Shown: positions 50,861 to 59,759 of the stretch, piece after piece
How the letters are laid out: every line of letters begins with the position of its first letter
Position numbering within the stretch: the first letter of the stretch is position 1
Source: JAUZOB01 sp963692465
GTDB lineage: Bacteria > Bacteroidota > Bacteroidia > Bacteroidales > Prolixibacteraceae
Length of the DNA stretch: 64,000 nucleotides
Direction of reading: 5' to 3'
Assembly (NCBI GenBank): GCA_963692465.1
Contig: OY829943.1
Span: forward strand, 1,612,001-1,676,000
Position numbers and translations under genes: made by a program
The notes under the pieces: model-generated
Database searches by the model: none
What the model saw: the letters and a program-made list of their open reading frames with translations, nothing else
Told to the model about the DNA's origin: nothing

Positions 50861-50868
50861 TAAATTCG
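50861..50868 (+). promoter_or_regulatory. Possible -7 element of the second ATP synthase unit
   Basis: TAAATTCG, 7 of 8 to the consensus, 66 bases before the AtpZ/AtpI ATG. Weak. Confidence 0.35.
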
Positions 50869-50933
50869 AGAACGGATAAAAAAACAGAGAAGACAAAAGA
50901 CATTTTCTATCAGAAGCGAAAGAATGATAAAAG

Positions 50934-51167
50934 ATGAAAGAGTCAGAAAAAGAACTAAAAAATCGAAAGAAAAGGAAGCAATTAGTCCTAATGACCAATC
51001 TAATGGCTGAGATGCTAGTCATTATAGGTATCTTTACATGGATCGGAATAAAGGCAGACAAATACTTTCATCATATAAAACCCTATTTCGCTACATTTTT
51101 CATATTCTTTTCTGTTTTATTATCGTTATTTTACGCATTTACGAGAATAAACAAAAAAGACAAATGA
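50934..51167 (+). CDS. atpI: AtpZ/AtpI-family small membrane protein
   Basis: 77 residues with a charged start (MKESEKELKNRKKRKQ) and two membrane helices (VLMTNLMAEMLVIIGIFTWIGIKAD and YFATFFIFFSVLLSLFYAFT). This fits the AtpZ/AtpI proteins that sit at the head of ATP synthase operons and assist c-ring assembly or Mg/Ca supply. The next gene overlaps by four bases (ATGA). Confidence 0.85.
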   Translation: MKESEKELKNRKKRKQLVLMTNLMAEMLVIIGIFTWIGIKADKYFHHIKPYFATFFIFFSVLLSLFYAFTRINKKDK

Positions 51168-51574
51168 ATTCCCCTACAAAACGATTTATAAAACAATTTA
51201 TAATCCTGACAGTTGGAGTTATTCTACTGGGTCTATATCTTTTTTCAGGACCGCTTAAATCATCTTATCTCTCAATATTCCCAATTATTTATTTAAATTT
51301 CGGAATGATTTCTTTGCTCTATTTCATAATGATGATTAGAGCAAAAAATCAAAGAGAAGGAAAATTTCCGACAAGTTTCACTCTCGCAAAATCAACAAGA
51401 ATCATCTTGATCTTCTTTTGTTCTGCAGTGTATTTGCTAATATATAGGAAAAATGCCTTGCAAATCATTGCATTTATTGTCTTCTTATATTGTTTGTTTT
51501 CAGTGTTTGAGACAATCACGATTTTACGATTTTTTAATATGTCGAAAGAAACCCGAACTCAGAGAATAAAGTAG
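51164..51574 (+). CDS. Four-helix membrane protein in the ATP synthase operon
   Basis: 136 residues from the ATG at 51164 (the longer frame from 51038 is out-of-frame shadow of atpI). Four hydrophobic segments at about residues 10-30, 38-58, 77-95 and 98-118; basic ends (MNSPTKRFIKQF, SKETRTQRIK). No sequence family recognised, but a gene of this size and layout between atpI and atpB is common in Bacteroidota. Possibly an AtpI-like assembly factor; inference from position only. It overlaps atpI by 4 bases and is 41 bases before atpB. Confidence 0.75.
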   Translation: MNSPTKRFIKQFIILTVGVILLGLYLFSGPLKSSYLSIFPIIYLNFGMISLLYFIMMIRAKNQREGKFPTSFTLAKSTRIILIFFCSAVYLLIYRKNALQIIAFIVFLYCLFSVFETITILRFFNMSKETRTQRIK

Positions 51575-51615
51575 TCGACCTTCTTATAAATTTGGTAGAA
51601 TTTTAAAAAGAACAA

Positions 51616-52710
51616 ATGAAACGTTTTGCACTTTTTATTTTTGCTTTCATTTTTTCACTGGGAACAGCAACAACAGTTGCAGCTTCTAACGCTGGCTCCG
51701 GGGGAAAGGAAGCAAAATTCGATGCAGGAAAATATATCATTGATCATCTTTCCGATCCCCACGAATGGCATATTACTACAATCGGGAAATTAAACATCAC
51801 CGTTCCATTACCCATTATTATTCACAGTAAAACAAAAGGCTGGAACATTTTCATGTCTTCTTGCTTTCAAAATCAAAACGGATCTTACAATGGATTTAAG
51901 ATAGCAACGGAAGGATCTCACGCCGGACGAGTTGTTGAGGTATTACAGGATGGAAGGACTGCAGATCCAAATGCCCCCCTGCCTTTTGATCTTTCTATAA
52001 CCAAAACTGTGGCTGGAATGCTCGTAAATACAATGCTTCTGGTTATTCTCGGTATTTGGGCAGGACGTCTTGCACGGAAGAATAAAGGAAAAGCTCCAAG
52101 TGGTATACAGAACGTTTTTGAACCTGTCATTCTCTTTATAGAGGAAGATATCGCAAAGCCATCTATTGGTCCGAAATACGAGCGATATATGCCTCTACTA
52201 ACGACATTCTTTTTCTTTATTCTGCTAAATAATTTATTGGGATTAGTTCCCATCTTTCCTTTCGGATCGGGTGTTACCAGTAATATTTCTATTCCGCTTA
52301 TTCTAGCAGCAATTACATTTGTCATTTTCACTTTAACCGGGAACAAACACTATTGGAAAGACATCTTTAATCCAGATGTTCCATGGTGGTTAAAGTTTCC
52401 AATTCCTCTTTTCCCTTTTATTGAATTTTTAAGTATGATTATACGCCCTATTGTTTTAACAATCCGACTTTTTGCCAACATGATGGCAGGACACATGGTT
52501 GTTGCAATATTTTTAGGGATTATATTCATTTTTGCTAACGGATATGGAGCAGCTATCGGATATACAATATCTCCGATATCCGTATTCTTCGGTTTATTTA
52601 TGACATTATTAGATGTTCTAATTTCTGTAATACAGGCGTATGTATTTACTTTATTGTCTGCCTTATATTTTGGAATGTCAGTTATCGAAAATCATCAGGA
52701 ACAAAACTAA
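51616..52710 (+). CDS. atpB: F-type ATP synthase subunit a (long form with signal peptide)
   Basis: 364 residues, versus about 270 in E. coli. It begins with a signal peptide-like MKRFALFIFAFIFSLGTATTVAA and an exported domain of about 110 residues before the conserved membrane core. This extension is usual in Bacteroidota. The proton-channel helices are clear: IIRPIVLTIRLFANMMAGHMV with the essential Arg in TIRLFANM, and LISVIQAYVFTLLSALYF. It is first of the true F0 genes; atpE follows by 10 bases. Confidence 0.95.
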   Translation: MKRFALFIFAFIFSLGTATTVAASNAGSGGKEAKFDAGKYIIDHLSDPHEWHITTIGKLNITVPLPIIIHSKTKGWNIFMSSCFQNQNGSYNGFKIATEGSHAGRVVEVLQDGRTADPNAPLPFDLSITKTVAGMLVNTMLLVILGIWAGRLARKNKGKAPSGIQNVFEPVILFIEEDIAKPSIGPKYERYMPLLTTFFFFILLNNLLGLVPIFPFGSGVTSNISIPLILAAITFVIFTLTGNKHYWKDIFNPDVPWWLKFPIPLFPFIEFLSMIIRPIVLTIRLFANMMAGHMVVAIFLGIIFIFANGYGAAIGYTISPISVFFGLFMTLLDVLISVIQAYVFTLLSALYFGMSVIENHQEQN

Positions 52711-52720
52711 TTATCGAGCT

Positions 52721-52972
52721 ATGTTATCAATTCTTACAGTTTTACTTGCAGATGTTGCTCTCGTTAAACTTGGCGCCGGAGTAGGTGCCGGGATCGCAGC
52801 AGTAGGTGCCGGAATCGGAATCGGACTGATCGGTGGCAAGGCCATGGAAGCAATCGCACGACAACCGGAGTCAATCGGAGATATTCGTTCGAATATGCTT
52901 CTTACAGCAGCATTAGTAGAAGGTGTTGCCTTTCTGGCAATTGGTATTTGCGTCTTAATCTTATTTTTGTAA
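52721..52972 (+). CDS. atpE: F-type ATP synthase subunit c
   Basis: 83 residues forming a two-helix hairpin. The first helix is glycine/alanine-rich (LGAGVGAGIAAVGAGIGIGLIGGKAMEAIARQPE), with the ARQPE polar loop and the second helix carrying the ion-carrying glutamate in LLTAALVEGVAFLAIG. The start at 52721 is chosen because the longer frame (52640) lies inside atpB. I see no clear Na+ ligand set, so protons are the likely ion. A hairpin follows in the gap before atpF. Confidence 0.95.
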   Translation: MLSILTVLLADVALVKLGAGVGAGIAAVGAGIGIGLIGGKAMEAIARQPESIGDIRSNMLLTAALVEGVAFLAIGICVLILFL

Positions 52973-52984
52973 ACGATGCTTTCC

Positions 52985-53021
52985 CCTGCAGGACCTTGGA
53001 TCACACCGAGTTTCCTGCAGG
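52985..53021 (+). promoter_or_regulatory. Hairpin between atpE and atpF
   Basis: CCTGCAGGA (52985-52993) pairs with TCCTGCAGG (53013-53021) across a 19-base loop, without a U-tract. It could act as a processing or stability element raising atpE over its neighbours. Confidence 0.45.
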
Positions 53022-53048
53022 AATAAGGAAAACATGAAAACATGAGCC

Positions 53049-53561
53049 ATGAACTTTTATTTGCTTGATTTATTTATGAGCCCGGAATCCGGAACAATGA
53101 TCTGGATGTTGATAATCTTCTTCCTGGCTTTCTGGATTCTTGCAAAGTTTGCATGGAAGCCTATCGTTAATGCTTTGAATGACCGAAAAAAATCCATTGA
53201 AGACTCGCTCTCTGCTGCACAAAAAACCAGAGAAGAAATGGATAGCTTCAAAGCCCATAATGACTTGGTCATGCAGAAGGCTATAGAAGAGCGCAATGCA
53301 ATGATTAAGGAAGCAAAAGGGTTAAAGGACAAAATCATTAATGAAGCTCATCAACAAGCAACGCAAGAGGCTCAAAAAGTAATCGATGAAGCAAAATCTT
53401 TAATTGAGAAAGAGAAGAAAAATGCAGTCCTCGAAATCCGGGGAATGGTAACTGATCTTTCCATAGAAATCGCTGAAAAGATTCTTCGTAAAGAGTTGAA
53501 GGATAAAAACAGCCAAAAAGAACTTGCAGAAAAAGTTCTCAATGATTTTAAATTGAACTAA
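53049..53561 (+). CDS. atpF: F-type ATP synthase subunit b
   Basis: 170 residues: one N-terminal membrane helix (MIWMLIIFFLAFWILAKF, about 18-35) followed by FAWKPIVNALNDRKKSIEDSLSAAQ and a long charged coiled coil, the peripheral stalk. It ends EKVLNDFKLN. 10 bases to atpH. Confidence 0.95.
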   Translation: MNFYLLDLFMSPESGTMIWMLIIFFLAFWILAKFAWKPIVNALNDRKKSIEDSLSAAQKTREEMDSFKAHNDLVMQKAIEERNAMIKEAKGLKDKIINEAHQQATQEAQKVIDEAKSLIEKEKKNAVLEIRGMVTDLSIEIAEKILRKELKDKNSQKELAEKVLNDFKLN

Positions 53562-53571
53562 TCGCTTCATC

Positions 53572-54111
53572 ATGAACTACAGTCTCATCGTTGTTCGTTA
53601 CGCAAAAGCCTTTTTTGACCTTTGTAATGAAAAGAATCTGCTAAAAGAAGTCAAACCGGAAGCAGAGAACTTTCTTTCAATTGTTAAGGAAAGTAGCGAA
53701 TTTCGCGAGCTTCTTTCGAGTCCTATCATTTTCAAATCACAGAAAAGAAGAATCTTTCAGTCTTTGTTTAAAGAAAAATATTCTTCTTATACACTCAGTT
53801 TCTTTGATCTGATTATTGACAATCGAAGAGAACCTTTTCTTGCTGACATCTTTAGATATTTTCTTGAATTGATCAGGAAGCATCTTGGGATTAAAATTGT
53901 TACACTTTCCTCTGCAACAGAGATAGATCCGGCCCTTCTTTCCGCTATTAAAGAACAACTTGCAAAAGTTCTTCATAAAACAATAGAGGTCGAAGGGAGA
54001 ATACAACCTGAAATCATTGGGGGATTTGTCGTTCGTATTGATAATACCCAATTTGACGGCAGCGTATCAACAAGTCTGAAAAAATTAAAACAAAAGCTTA
54101 TTAAAGCTTAA
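53572..54111 (+). CDS. atpH: F-type ATP synthase subunit delta
   Basis: 179 residues: N-terminal helical domain YSLIVVRYAKAFFDLCNEKN, SPIIFKSQKRRIFQSLF in the middle, and the C-terminal family signature RIQPEIIGGFVVRIDNTQFDGSVSTSLKKLK. It joins F1 to the peripheral stalk. Confidence 0.95.
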   Translation: MNYSLIVVRYAKAFFDLCNEKNLLKEVKPEAENFLSIVKESSEFRELLSSPIIFKSQKRRIFQSLFKEKYSSYTLSFFDLIIDNRREPFLADIFRYFLELIRKHLGIKIVTLSSATEIDPALLSAIKEQLAKVLHKTIEVEGRIQPEIIGGFVVRIDNTQFDGSVSTSLKKLKQKLIKA

Positions 54112-54139
54112 GTATCAAAAATTTGTAAACATCTACAAA

Positions 54140-55741
54140 ATGGCCGATATAAAACCATCTGAAGTTTCCGCTATTCTAAAAGCCCATCTTGAAGGATTCT
54201 CTAGCCGAGCCTCCATGGAAGAGATTGGAACCGTCCTTGTCGTAGGGGATGGTATTGCAAGAATCTATGGTCTGGACAACGTAGAATCAAACGAATTAAT
54301 CGAATTCGAAAAAGGGGTTATGGGCATTGTGCTTAACCTTGAACAAGATAATGTCGGAGCCGTATTATTGGGCCCTACAGAAAAAGTCAAAGAAGGAGAT
54401 ACCGTTCGAAGAACTGGCCGTATCGCATCAATTAAAGTAGGAGAAGGAATGCTAGGCCGTGTAATTGACGCCTTGGGAAATCCTCTTGACGGTAAAGGAC
54501 CAATTTCTGGAGAAACTTTTGAAATGCCTTTTGAGAGGAAAGCTCCGGGAGTAATATTCCGTCAGCCAGTAACACAACCCTTACAAACAGGATTAAAAGC
54601 GATAGATGCAGTAATTCCTATAGGCCGTGGTCAGCGGGAATTAATTATTGGAGATCGTCAAACAGGAAAAACAGCAATCGCAATAGACGCAATAATCAAC
54701 CAAAAAGAAAATTACGAGAATGGCAATCCGGTTTATTGTATTTATGTGGCAATCGGACAAAAAGGTTCAACTGTTGCACAAATTGCAAATACCTTAGAGA
54801 AACATGGAGCAATGCCTTATACAACAATCGTACTGGCAACTGCAGCTGACCCTGCTGCCTTACAATTTTATGCTCCTTACTCAGGAACAGCTATCGGTGA
54901 ATATTTCAGAGATACCGGTCGCGATGCATTAATTATCTTTGACGATTTATCGAAACAAGCTGTTTCTTACCGTGAAGTTTCATTACTACTTCGTCGACCT
55001 CCGGGGCGTGAAGCTTATCCCGGAGACGTATTTTATCTTCACTCCAGACTACTCGAAAGAGCCGCAAAGATAATTAACTCGGACGAAGTTGCCTGCAACA
55101 TGAATGACGTCCCTGCTTGTTTAAGAGGTAAAATAAAAGGAGGGGGAACTCTAACAGCATTGCCAATTATTGAGACTCAGGCAGGGGATGTTTCTGCTTA
55201 TATTCCAACAAATGTCATTTCTATCACCGATGGTCAGATATTTCTTGAATCGAATCTGTTTAATGCGGGTATCCGTCCAGCCATCAATGTCGGAATCTCC
55301 GTATCCCGTGTTGGAGGGAATGCCCAGATTAAGTCTATGAAGAAAATCGCAGGAACATTGAAAATTGACCAAGCTCAATACCGGGAACTAGAGGCCTTCT
55401 CCAAATTTGGTTCAGATCTGGACCCTGCAACAATGCGAGTGCTTGACAAAGGAGCTAAAAATGTTGAAATTTTAAAACAAGGACAGTATTCACCTCTGAA
55501 AATAGAGCATCAAATTGCCATTATCTATTGTGGAGTCAACGAATTACTCAGAGAAGTTCCTATTGATAAAATAAAGAGCTTCGAAGACGATTATCTTGAG
55601 TACCTCGAAAATAGTCATCGGGAAACACTCAATGCTCTCGCAAAAGGAGAACTGAATGATCAAATTACAAAAGTCCTTAAAGATGCAGCCAAATACATAG
55701 CCTCCCGATTCAAAGAAATAAACAAAGCGGGAGAACAATAA
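54140..55741 (+). CDS. atpA: F-type ATP synthase subunit alpha
   Basis: 533 residues; regulatory nucleotide-binding subunit of F1. P-loop GDRQTGKT (171-178), DDLSKQAVSYREVSLLLRRPPGREAYPGD, and the arginine-finger region GGTLTALPIIETQAGDVSAYIPTNVISITDGQI ... NVGISVSRVGG. Length is the upper end of normal. atpG follows by 9 bases. Confidence 0.97.
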   Translation: MADIKPSEVSAILKAHLEGFSSRASMEEIGTVLVVGDGIARIYGLDNVESNELIEFEKGVMGIVLNLEQDNVGAVLLGPTEKVKEGDTVRRTGRIASIKVGEGMLGRVIDALGNPLDGKGPISGETFEMPFERKAPGVIFRQPVTQPLQTGLKAIDAVIPIGRGQRELIIGDRQTGKTAIAIDAIINQKENYENGNPVYCIYVAIGQKGSTVAQIANTLEKHGAMPYTTIVLATAADPAALQFYAPYSGTAIGEYFRDTGRDALIIFDDLSKQAVSYREVSLLLRRPPGREAYPGDVFYLHSRLLERAAKIINSDEVACNMNDVPACLRGKIKGGGTLTALPIIETQAGDVSAYIPTNVISITDGQIFLESNLFNAGIRPAINVGISVSRVGGNAQIKSMKKIAGTLKIDQAQYRELEAFSKFGSDLDPATMRVLDKGAKNVEILKQGQYSPLKIEHQIAIIYCGVNELLREVPIDKIKSFEDDYLEYLENSHRETLNALAKGELNDQITKVLKDAAKYIASRFKEINKAGEQ

Positions 55742-55750
55742 AAATTAACT

Positions 55751-56632
55751 ATGTCCAATTTAAAAGAGATACGAAATAGAATTGCTTCGATTACTACAAT
55801 CAGACAAGTAACAAGCGCCATGAAAATGGTTGCAGCTGCTAAGCTTAAGAAAGCACAGGATAATATTACTCAAATACGTCCTTATGCAGAAAAGATGAAT
55901 GCAATTATTGGAACTATAGCTTTAGAGTTGGACAAAGTTGCCAACTCTCCGTATACCATTCAAAAAAAACCGAATAAGGTTTTAATTGTTGTTATTGCAT
56001 CAAACAAAGGTCAATGCGGCGCGTTTAATTCAAACATCATAAAAAAAGCTGAAGAGCTAGCCCAATCAGCCTATTTCAGCCAATTACAGAAAGGAAAGGT
56101 AGATTTCCTTTCTGTAGGAAAACAAGGGGAAAAAAGGCTTAGAATCAAGGGAAGAAAAGTTATTGAAACGGCACATTATGTTTTTGATCATCTAAACTTT
56201 GAAACAGCGGCAGGTCTAGCCAATCATTTAATGGAACTGTACTGCAATGGGAAATACGATCGGATTGAAATAGTTTACAATCAGTTTAAGAATGCTGCTA
56301 TTCAGATTCTCAAATCAGAACAATTTCTACCTGTTTCTCCAACGCTAAAAAAAGAATCCTCTCAAGAAAAATATAATTTTATCTTTGAACCTGGAGAAGA
56401 CGAAATAATCAATTTGTTGATTCCTCGGTCACTCAAGATTCAGATATATAAAGCACTTCTTGATTCTAATGCATCAGAACAGGGAGCACGTATGACTGCA
56501 ATGCATCAGGCAACAGATAATGCATCCGACATATTGAAAGATCTTACTTTAAATTATAATAAAGCACGGCAATCAGCAATTACCAACGAGCTTATTGAAA
56601 TAGAAGGTGGTTCTGAGGCATTAAATAATTAG
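55751..56632 (+). CDS. atpG: F-type ATP synthase subunit gamma
   Basis: 293 residues: central stalk. N-terminal LKEIRNRIASITTIRQVTSAMKMVAAAKLKKAQ and C-terminal SNASEQGARMTAMHQATDNASDILKDLTLNYNKARQSAITNELIEI, the two coiled helices inside F1. GQCGAFNSNI marks the central fold. It closes the second ATP synthase unit; a strong terminator follows. Confidence 0.96.
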   Translation: MSNLKEIRNRIASITTIRQVTSAMKMVAAAKLKKAQDNITQIRPYAEKMNAIIGTIALELDKVANSPYTIQKKPNKVLIVVIASNKGQCGAFNSNIIKKAEELAQSAYFSQLQKGKVDFLSVGKQGEKRLRIKGRKVIETAHYVFDHLNFETAAGLANHLMELYCNGKYDRIEIVYNQFKNAAIQILKSEQFLPVSPTLKKESSQEKYNFIFEPGEDEIINLLIPRSLKIQIYKALLDSNASEQGARMTAMHQATDNASDILKDLTLNYNKARQSAITNELIEIEGGSEALNN

Positions 56633-56655
56633 ACACCGTCATCAATATATTTCAT

Positions 56656-56693
56656 AAAAAAGCCGGAGTGAAAGAAATTCACTCCGGCTTTTT
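56656..56693. terminator. Bidirectional terminator between atpG and queA
   Basis: Stem AAAAAGCCGGAGTGAA/TTCACTCCGGCTTTTT with a 5-base loop, A/T runs on both sides, between convergent genes. Confidence 0.9.
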
Positions 56694-56721
56694 CCCTTTA
56701 TACAGATAGGAACTGATCGTT

Positions 56722-57768
56722 CTACAAAATCAGCATCGCATCACCATAAGTCCCAAAACGATATTTTTCCTTCAAGGCGACAGCGTAAGCCTCCATTACG
56801 AAATCATACCCACCAAAAGCACAAACCATCATCAACAGCGTTGAAAGTGGAAGGTGAAAGTTGGTAACCATGCAATTAGCGACACTAAAATCATAAGGAG
56901 GAAAAATAAATTTATTAGTCCATCCCTCATAAGGTTTTAAAAGTCCCTGCGTAGAGACAGTGGTCTCCAACGTTCGCATAACAGTAGTTCCTACAGCACA
57001 GATATTCTTTTTATTTTGTTTAGCCGAATTCACCGCATTACAAGCCTCTTCTTCAACCCATATCTGCTCTGAATCCATTTTATGCTTTGTCAGATCCTCT
57101 ACATCAACAGTACGGAAATTGCCCAATCCCACATGAAGTGTTATCTCAGCAAAATTAACTCCAATAATTTCAAGCCGTTTTAACAATTCTCTACTAAAAT
57201 GCAATCCTGCAGTAGGAGCAGCAACAGCCCCTTCATGTTTAGCAAATATTGTTTGATAACGATCTTTATCTTCAGGTTCTACCGGTCTTTTTATAAATTT
57301 GGGCAGAGGTGTTTGTCCAAGACTATACAACGTCTTTTTAAATTCATCATAAGGACCATCATACAGGAAACGAAGAGTTCTACCCCTTGATGTCGTATTG
57401 TCGATAACTTCAGCGACAAGATCGTCATTCCCGAAATAAAGCTTATTCCCAATTCTGATTTTACGTGCAGGATCTACCAAAACATCCCATAGTCTTTGTT
57501 CTCTGTTTAATTCTCTTAAAAGGAAAACTTCTATTTCAGCACCTGTTTTTTCTTTGTTTCCATACAACCTAGCAGGAAAAACTTTAGTATTATTAAAGAC
57601 CATAACATCTCCATCCTGGAAATACTCAATAAGATCTTTAAATACACGATGTTCAATTTTTTTAGTCTTCCTATCTAACACCATTAATCTACTCTCATCC
57701 CGATTATAAGTAGGATGTAATGCAATATATTCTTCTGGTAATTTGTATTTGAATTTTGATAATTTCAT
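56722..57768 (-). CDS. queA: tRNA preQ1(34) S-adenosylmethionine ribosyltransferase-isomerase
   Basis: Adds and opens the ribosyl group of SAM on preQ1 at the tRNA wobble position, giving epoxyqueuosine. 348 residues: LSKFKYKLPEEYIALHP, NNTKVFPARLYG, EGAVAAPTAGLHFS, VGLGNFRTVDVEDLTKHKMDSE and VTNFHLPLSTLLMMVCAF(G), all QueA motifs. A TATTTTCG element on the minus strand (57791-57798, 7 of 8) may be the promoter. truB lies just upstream. Confidence 0.96.
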   Translation of the reverse strand: MKLSKFKYKLPEEYIALHPTYNRDESRLMVLDRKTKKIEHRVFKDLIEYFQDGDVMVFNNTKVFPARLYGNKEKTGAEIEVFLLRELNREQRLWDVLVDPARKIRIGNKLYFGNDDLVAEVIDNTTSRGRTLRFLYDGPYDEFKKTLYSLGQTPLPKFIKRPVEPEDKDRYQTIFAKHEGAVAAPTAGLHFSRELLKRLEIIGVNFAEITLHVGLGNFRTVDVEDLTKHKMDSEQIWVEEEACNAVNSAKQNKKNICAVGTTVMRTLETTVSTQGLLKPYEGWTNKFIFPPYDFSVANCMVTNFHLPLSTLLMMVCAFGGYDFVMEAYAVALKEKYRFGTYGDAMLIL

Positions 57769-57825
57769 GTATTATCATTTATATGTTATACGAAAATATG
57801 TTTATACGATTCCCAATGCTATTAG

Positions 57826-58527
57826 TTACAATGTATCTATAAATGTTTTGAATTCATCAGGAGTCAATGCACCATCAAGAGTAATCGCACCAATTCTCGT
57901 TCTCCGTAAAGCAACCAGATAGGCACCACTATGAAGGCATTCTCCCAAATCGCGGGCAAGAGACCGGACATAGGTCCCTTTACCACATACAATTCTGATT
58001 TCAAAATAAGGGGTATCAAACGACAATAGTTCAATCGCATGCACAACCACCTTTCTGGATTTTAAAATCGTCTCTTCCCCTTTTCGGGCCAAATCAAAAG
58101 CTCTGACGCCATTAACCTTAATAGCAGAAAAAGCAGGAGGAACCTGATCTATTTCTCCAACAAAAGAATTAATAGCCTCTTTTAGCAGTTCTTCAGAAAT
58201 GTGTTCTATGGGAAACGTCTCAGACTCTTCACTCTCCAGGTCATAAGTAGGAGTAATTGCACCAAGCTTAATTCGAGCTACATATTCTTTCTCTCCAGCC
58301 TGAAACTCTTCTATTCTTTTAGTTGACTTCCCTGTACACAAAATCATAAGACCAGAAGCTTTAGGATCCAATGTCCCGGCATGACCGACCTTAAGTTGTT
58401 GCCAGTTAAACTTTCGCATAATAACACCCCGAACTCTTTTTACCACATCAAAAGAAGTCCATTCAAGAGGTTTATCTATTGTTATTACTTCTCCAACTTT
58501 GAAATCAACATTACGACACTGCTCCAT
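57826..58527 (-). CDS. truB: tRNA pseudouridine(55) synthase
   Basis: Makes pseudouridine 55 in the T-loop of tRNAs. 233 residues from the ATG at 58527: VGEVITIDKPLEWTSFDVVKRVRG, then HAGTLDPKASGLMILCTGKSTK with catalytic Asp54. It is the short form without the C-terminal PUA extension of E. coli. The start follows an AAAGGAG close to the ATG. The longer frame (58572) begins inside the TACTTTTG promoter element at 58570-58577 and is rejected. Confidence 0.94.
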   Translation of the reverse strand: MEQCRNVDFKVGEVITIDKPLEWTSFDVVKRVRGVIMRKFNWQQLKVGHAGTLDPKASGLMILCTGKSTKRIEEFQAGEKEYVARIKLGAITPTYDLESEESETFPIEHISEELLKEAINSFVGEIDQVPPAFSAIKVNGVRAFDLARKGEETILKSRKVVVHAIELLSFDTPYFEIRIVCGKGTYVRSLARDLGECLHSGAYLVALRRTRIGAITLDGALTPDEFKTFIDTL

Positions 58528-58569
58528 TCTCCTTTGTCTTATCGGCAAAACATCCCTAAAGTAAAACCG

Positions 58570-58577
58570 CAAAAGTA
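58570..58577 (-). promoter_or_regulatory. -7 element of truB
   Basis: Minus-strand TACTTTTG, exact consensus, 43 bases upstream of the ATG at 58527. Confidence 0.5.
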
Positions 58578-58640
58578 GCTATTAAAGCATTCATTCCCTA
58601 AGGAATCAACAAAAAAGTTTAAAACAGAGGGTTTTAGATA

Positions 58641-59450
58641 TTAAACGATTTGAAGATTATAACCCAATGCAACAAGAATTAAGATAACTCCCCCCACCAG
58701 TATTCGATACCAACCAAAAGCCTTAAATCCATAGTTTGTTAAAAATCTCATTAGCCATCTAATTGCAAACATTGCAACAATAAACGAGACCAAATTACCT
58801 ATAAGCAGAATGTGAATATTACTACTATTAAAAATTGTCACATGTTCAACAGAAGCCTTCTGCATTTTATATAGTTCATATAATTTATAAGCAGATGCAG
58901 CAAACATTGTAGGTACAGCCAAAAAGAATGAAAACTCTGCAGCATTTTTCCGAGACAATTTATTAGACATTCCCCCGATAATAGTAGCAGCAGATCTAGA
59001 AATACCGGGAATCATGGCAATACACTGAAAGAATCCGATATAAAGAGCCTTCTTTGATGTTACTTTCTGCTCCTCATCAGGCTTTGAGAACCATTTGTCT
59101 ACAAATAGCAAGACAATTCCACCAAGAAATAGAGAAATTGCCACAACTATAACACTGCCCAATAAACGATCAACTACTTTGTTAAACAAAAAACCAATAA
59201 CGGCTGCAGGGATAAACGCGATTAAGAGTTTGAGGTAAAAATCAAAAGACTGGAAAAAACGTTTCCAATAAAGGACAACAACAGAAAGAATCGCCCCAAA
59301 CTGAATATTTACAGTAAATGCCTTTACAAATTCTGTACTCTGAATACCAAGAAGTTTTTGCGCAATAATCATATGACCTGTTGAGGAAATTGGAAGAAAC
59401 TCCGTAATTCCTTCAACGATCGAAAGTAAAATAGTCTGTATTATCGTCAT
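58641..59450 (-). CDS. uppP: Undecaprenyl-diphosphate phosphatase
   Basis: Recycles the lipid carrier of cell-wall synthesis (UppP/BacA). 269 residues, 7-8 membrane helices, with both active-site motifs: VEGITEFLPISSTGHM near the N-terminus and PGISRSAATIIGG around residue 150. A DUF3098 gene precedes it. The order ftsX-DUF3098-uppP-truB-queA is a recurring Bacteroidota neighbourhood. Confidence 0.95.
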   Translation of the reverse strand: MTIIQTILLSIVEGITEFLPISSTGHMIIAQKLLGIQSTEFVKAFTVNIQFGAILSVVVLYWKRFFQSFDFYLKLLIAFIPAAVIGFLFNKVVDRLLGSVIVVAISLFLGGIVLLFVDKWFSKPDEEQKVTSKKALYIGFFQCIAMIPGISRSAATIIGGMSNKLSRKNAAEFSFFLAVPTMFAASAYKLYELYKMQKASVEHVTIFNSSNIHILLIGNLVSFIVAMFAIRWLMRFLTNYGFKAFGWYRILVGGVILILVALGYNLQIV

Positions 59451-59488
59451 TATTCAAACATTTTGGCCACAAAAGAAGCCTGGTTACT

Positions 59489-59743
59489 TTATTCTTTTGG
59501 CTTCTTTAGGACTGCATACACCGACACAGCAAATCCTGCAAGAACAACCAGTGGTGCAAGTGTTATTCGTCTGAAACTGAACACGTCCATATCAAAACCA
59601 TTTGGATTAGAATTTGCGTGTCCACACATCAATACGTACCCCAAAGCAATAACAACACAGCCAATACCTAACAACTTATAGTTCTCTTTACCAAGAGCAA
59701 AATGAGGTTCGCCTTTTTTTAAATCTTTTTCACTATCAGACAT
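59489..59743 (-). CDS. DUF3098 small membrane protein
   Basis: 84 residues: a charged N-terminus followed by FALGKENYKLLGIGCVVIALGYVLM, DVFSFRRITLAPLVVLAGFAVSVYAVL, i.e. two membrane helices with the conserved GKENY and FSFRRITLAP phrases of DUF3098, a family found mainly in Bacteroidota next to ftsX and uppP. Function unknown. It lies 16 bases after ftsX and 38 before uppP. Confidence 0.88.
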   Translation of the reverse strand: MSDSEKDLKKGEPHFALGKENYKLLGIGCVVIALGYVLMCGHANSNPNGFDMDVFSFRRITLAPLVVLAGFAVSVYAVLKKPKE

Positions 59744-59759
59744 CTCTCTATAGTTTTAA

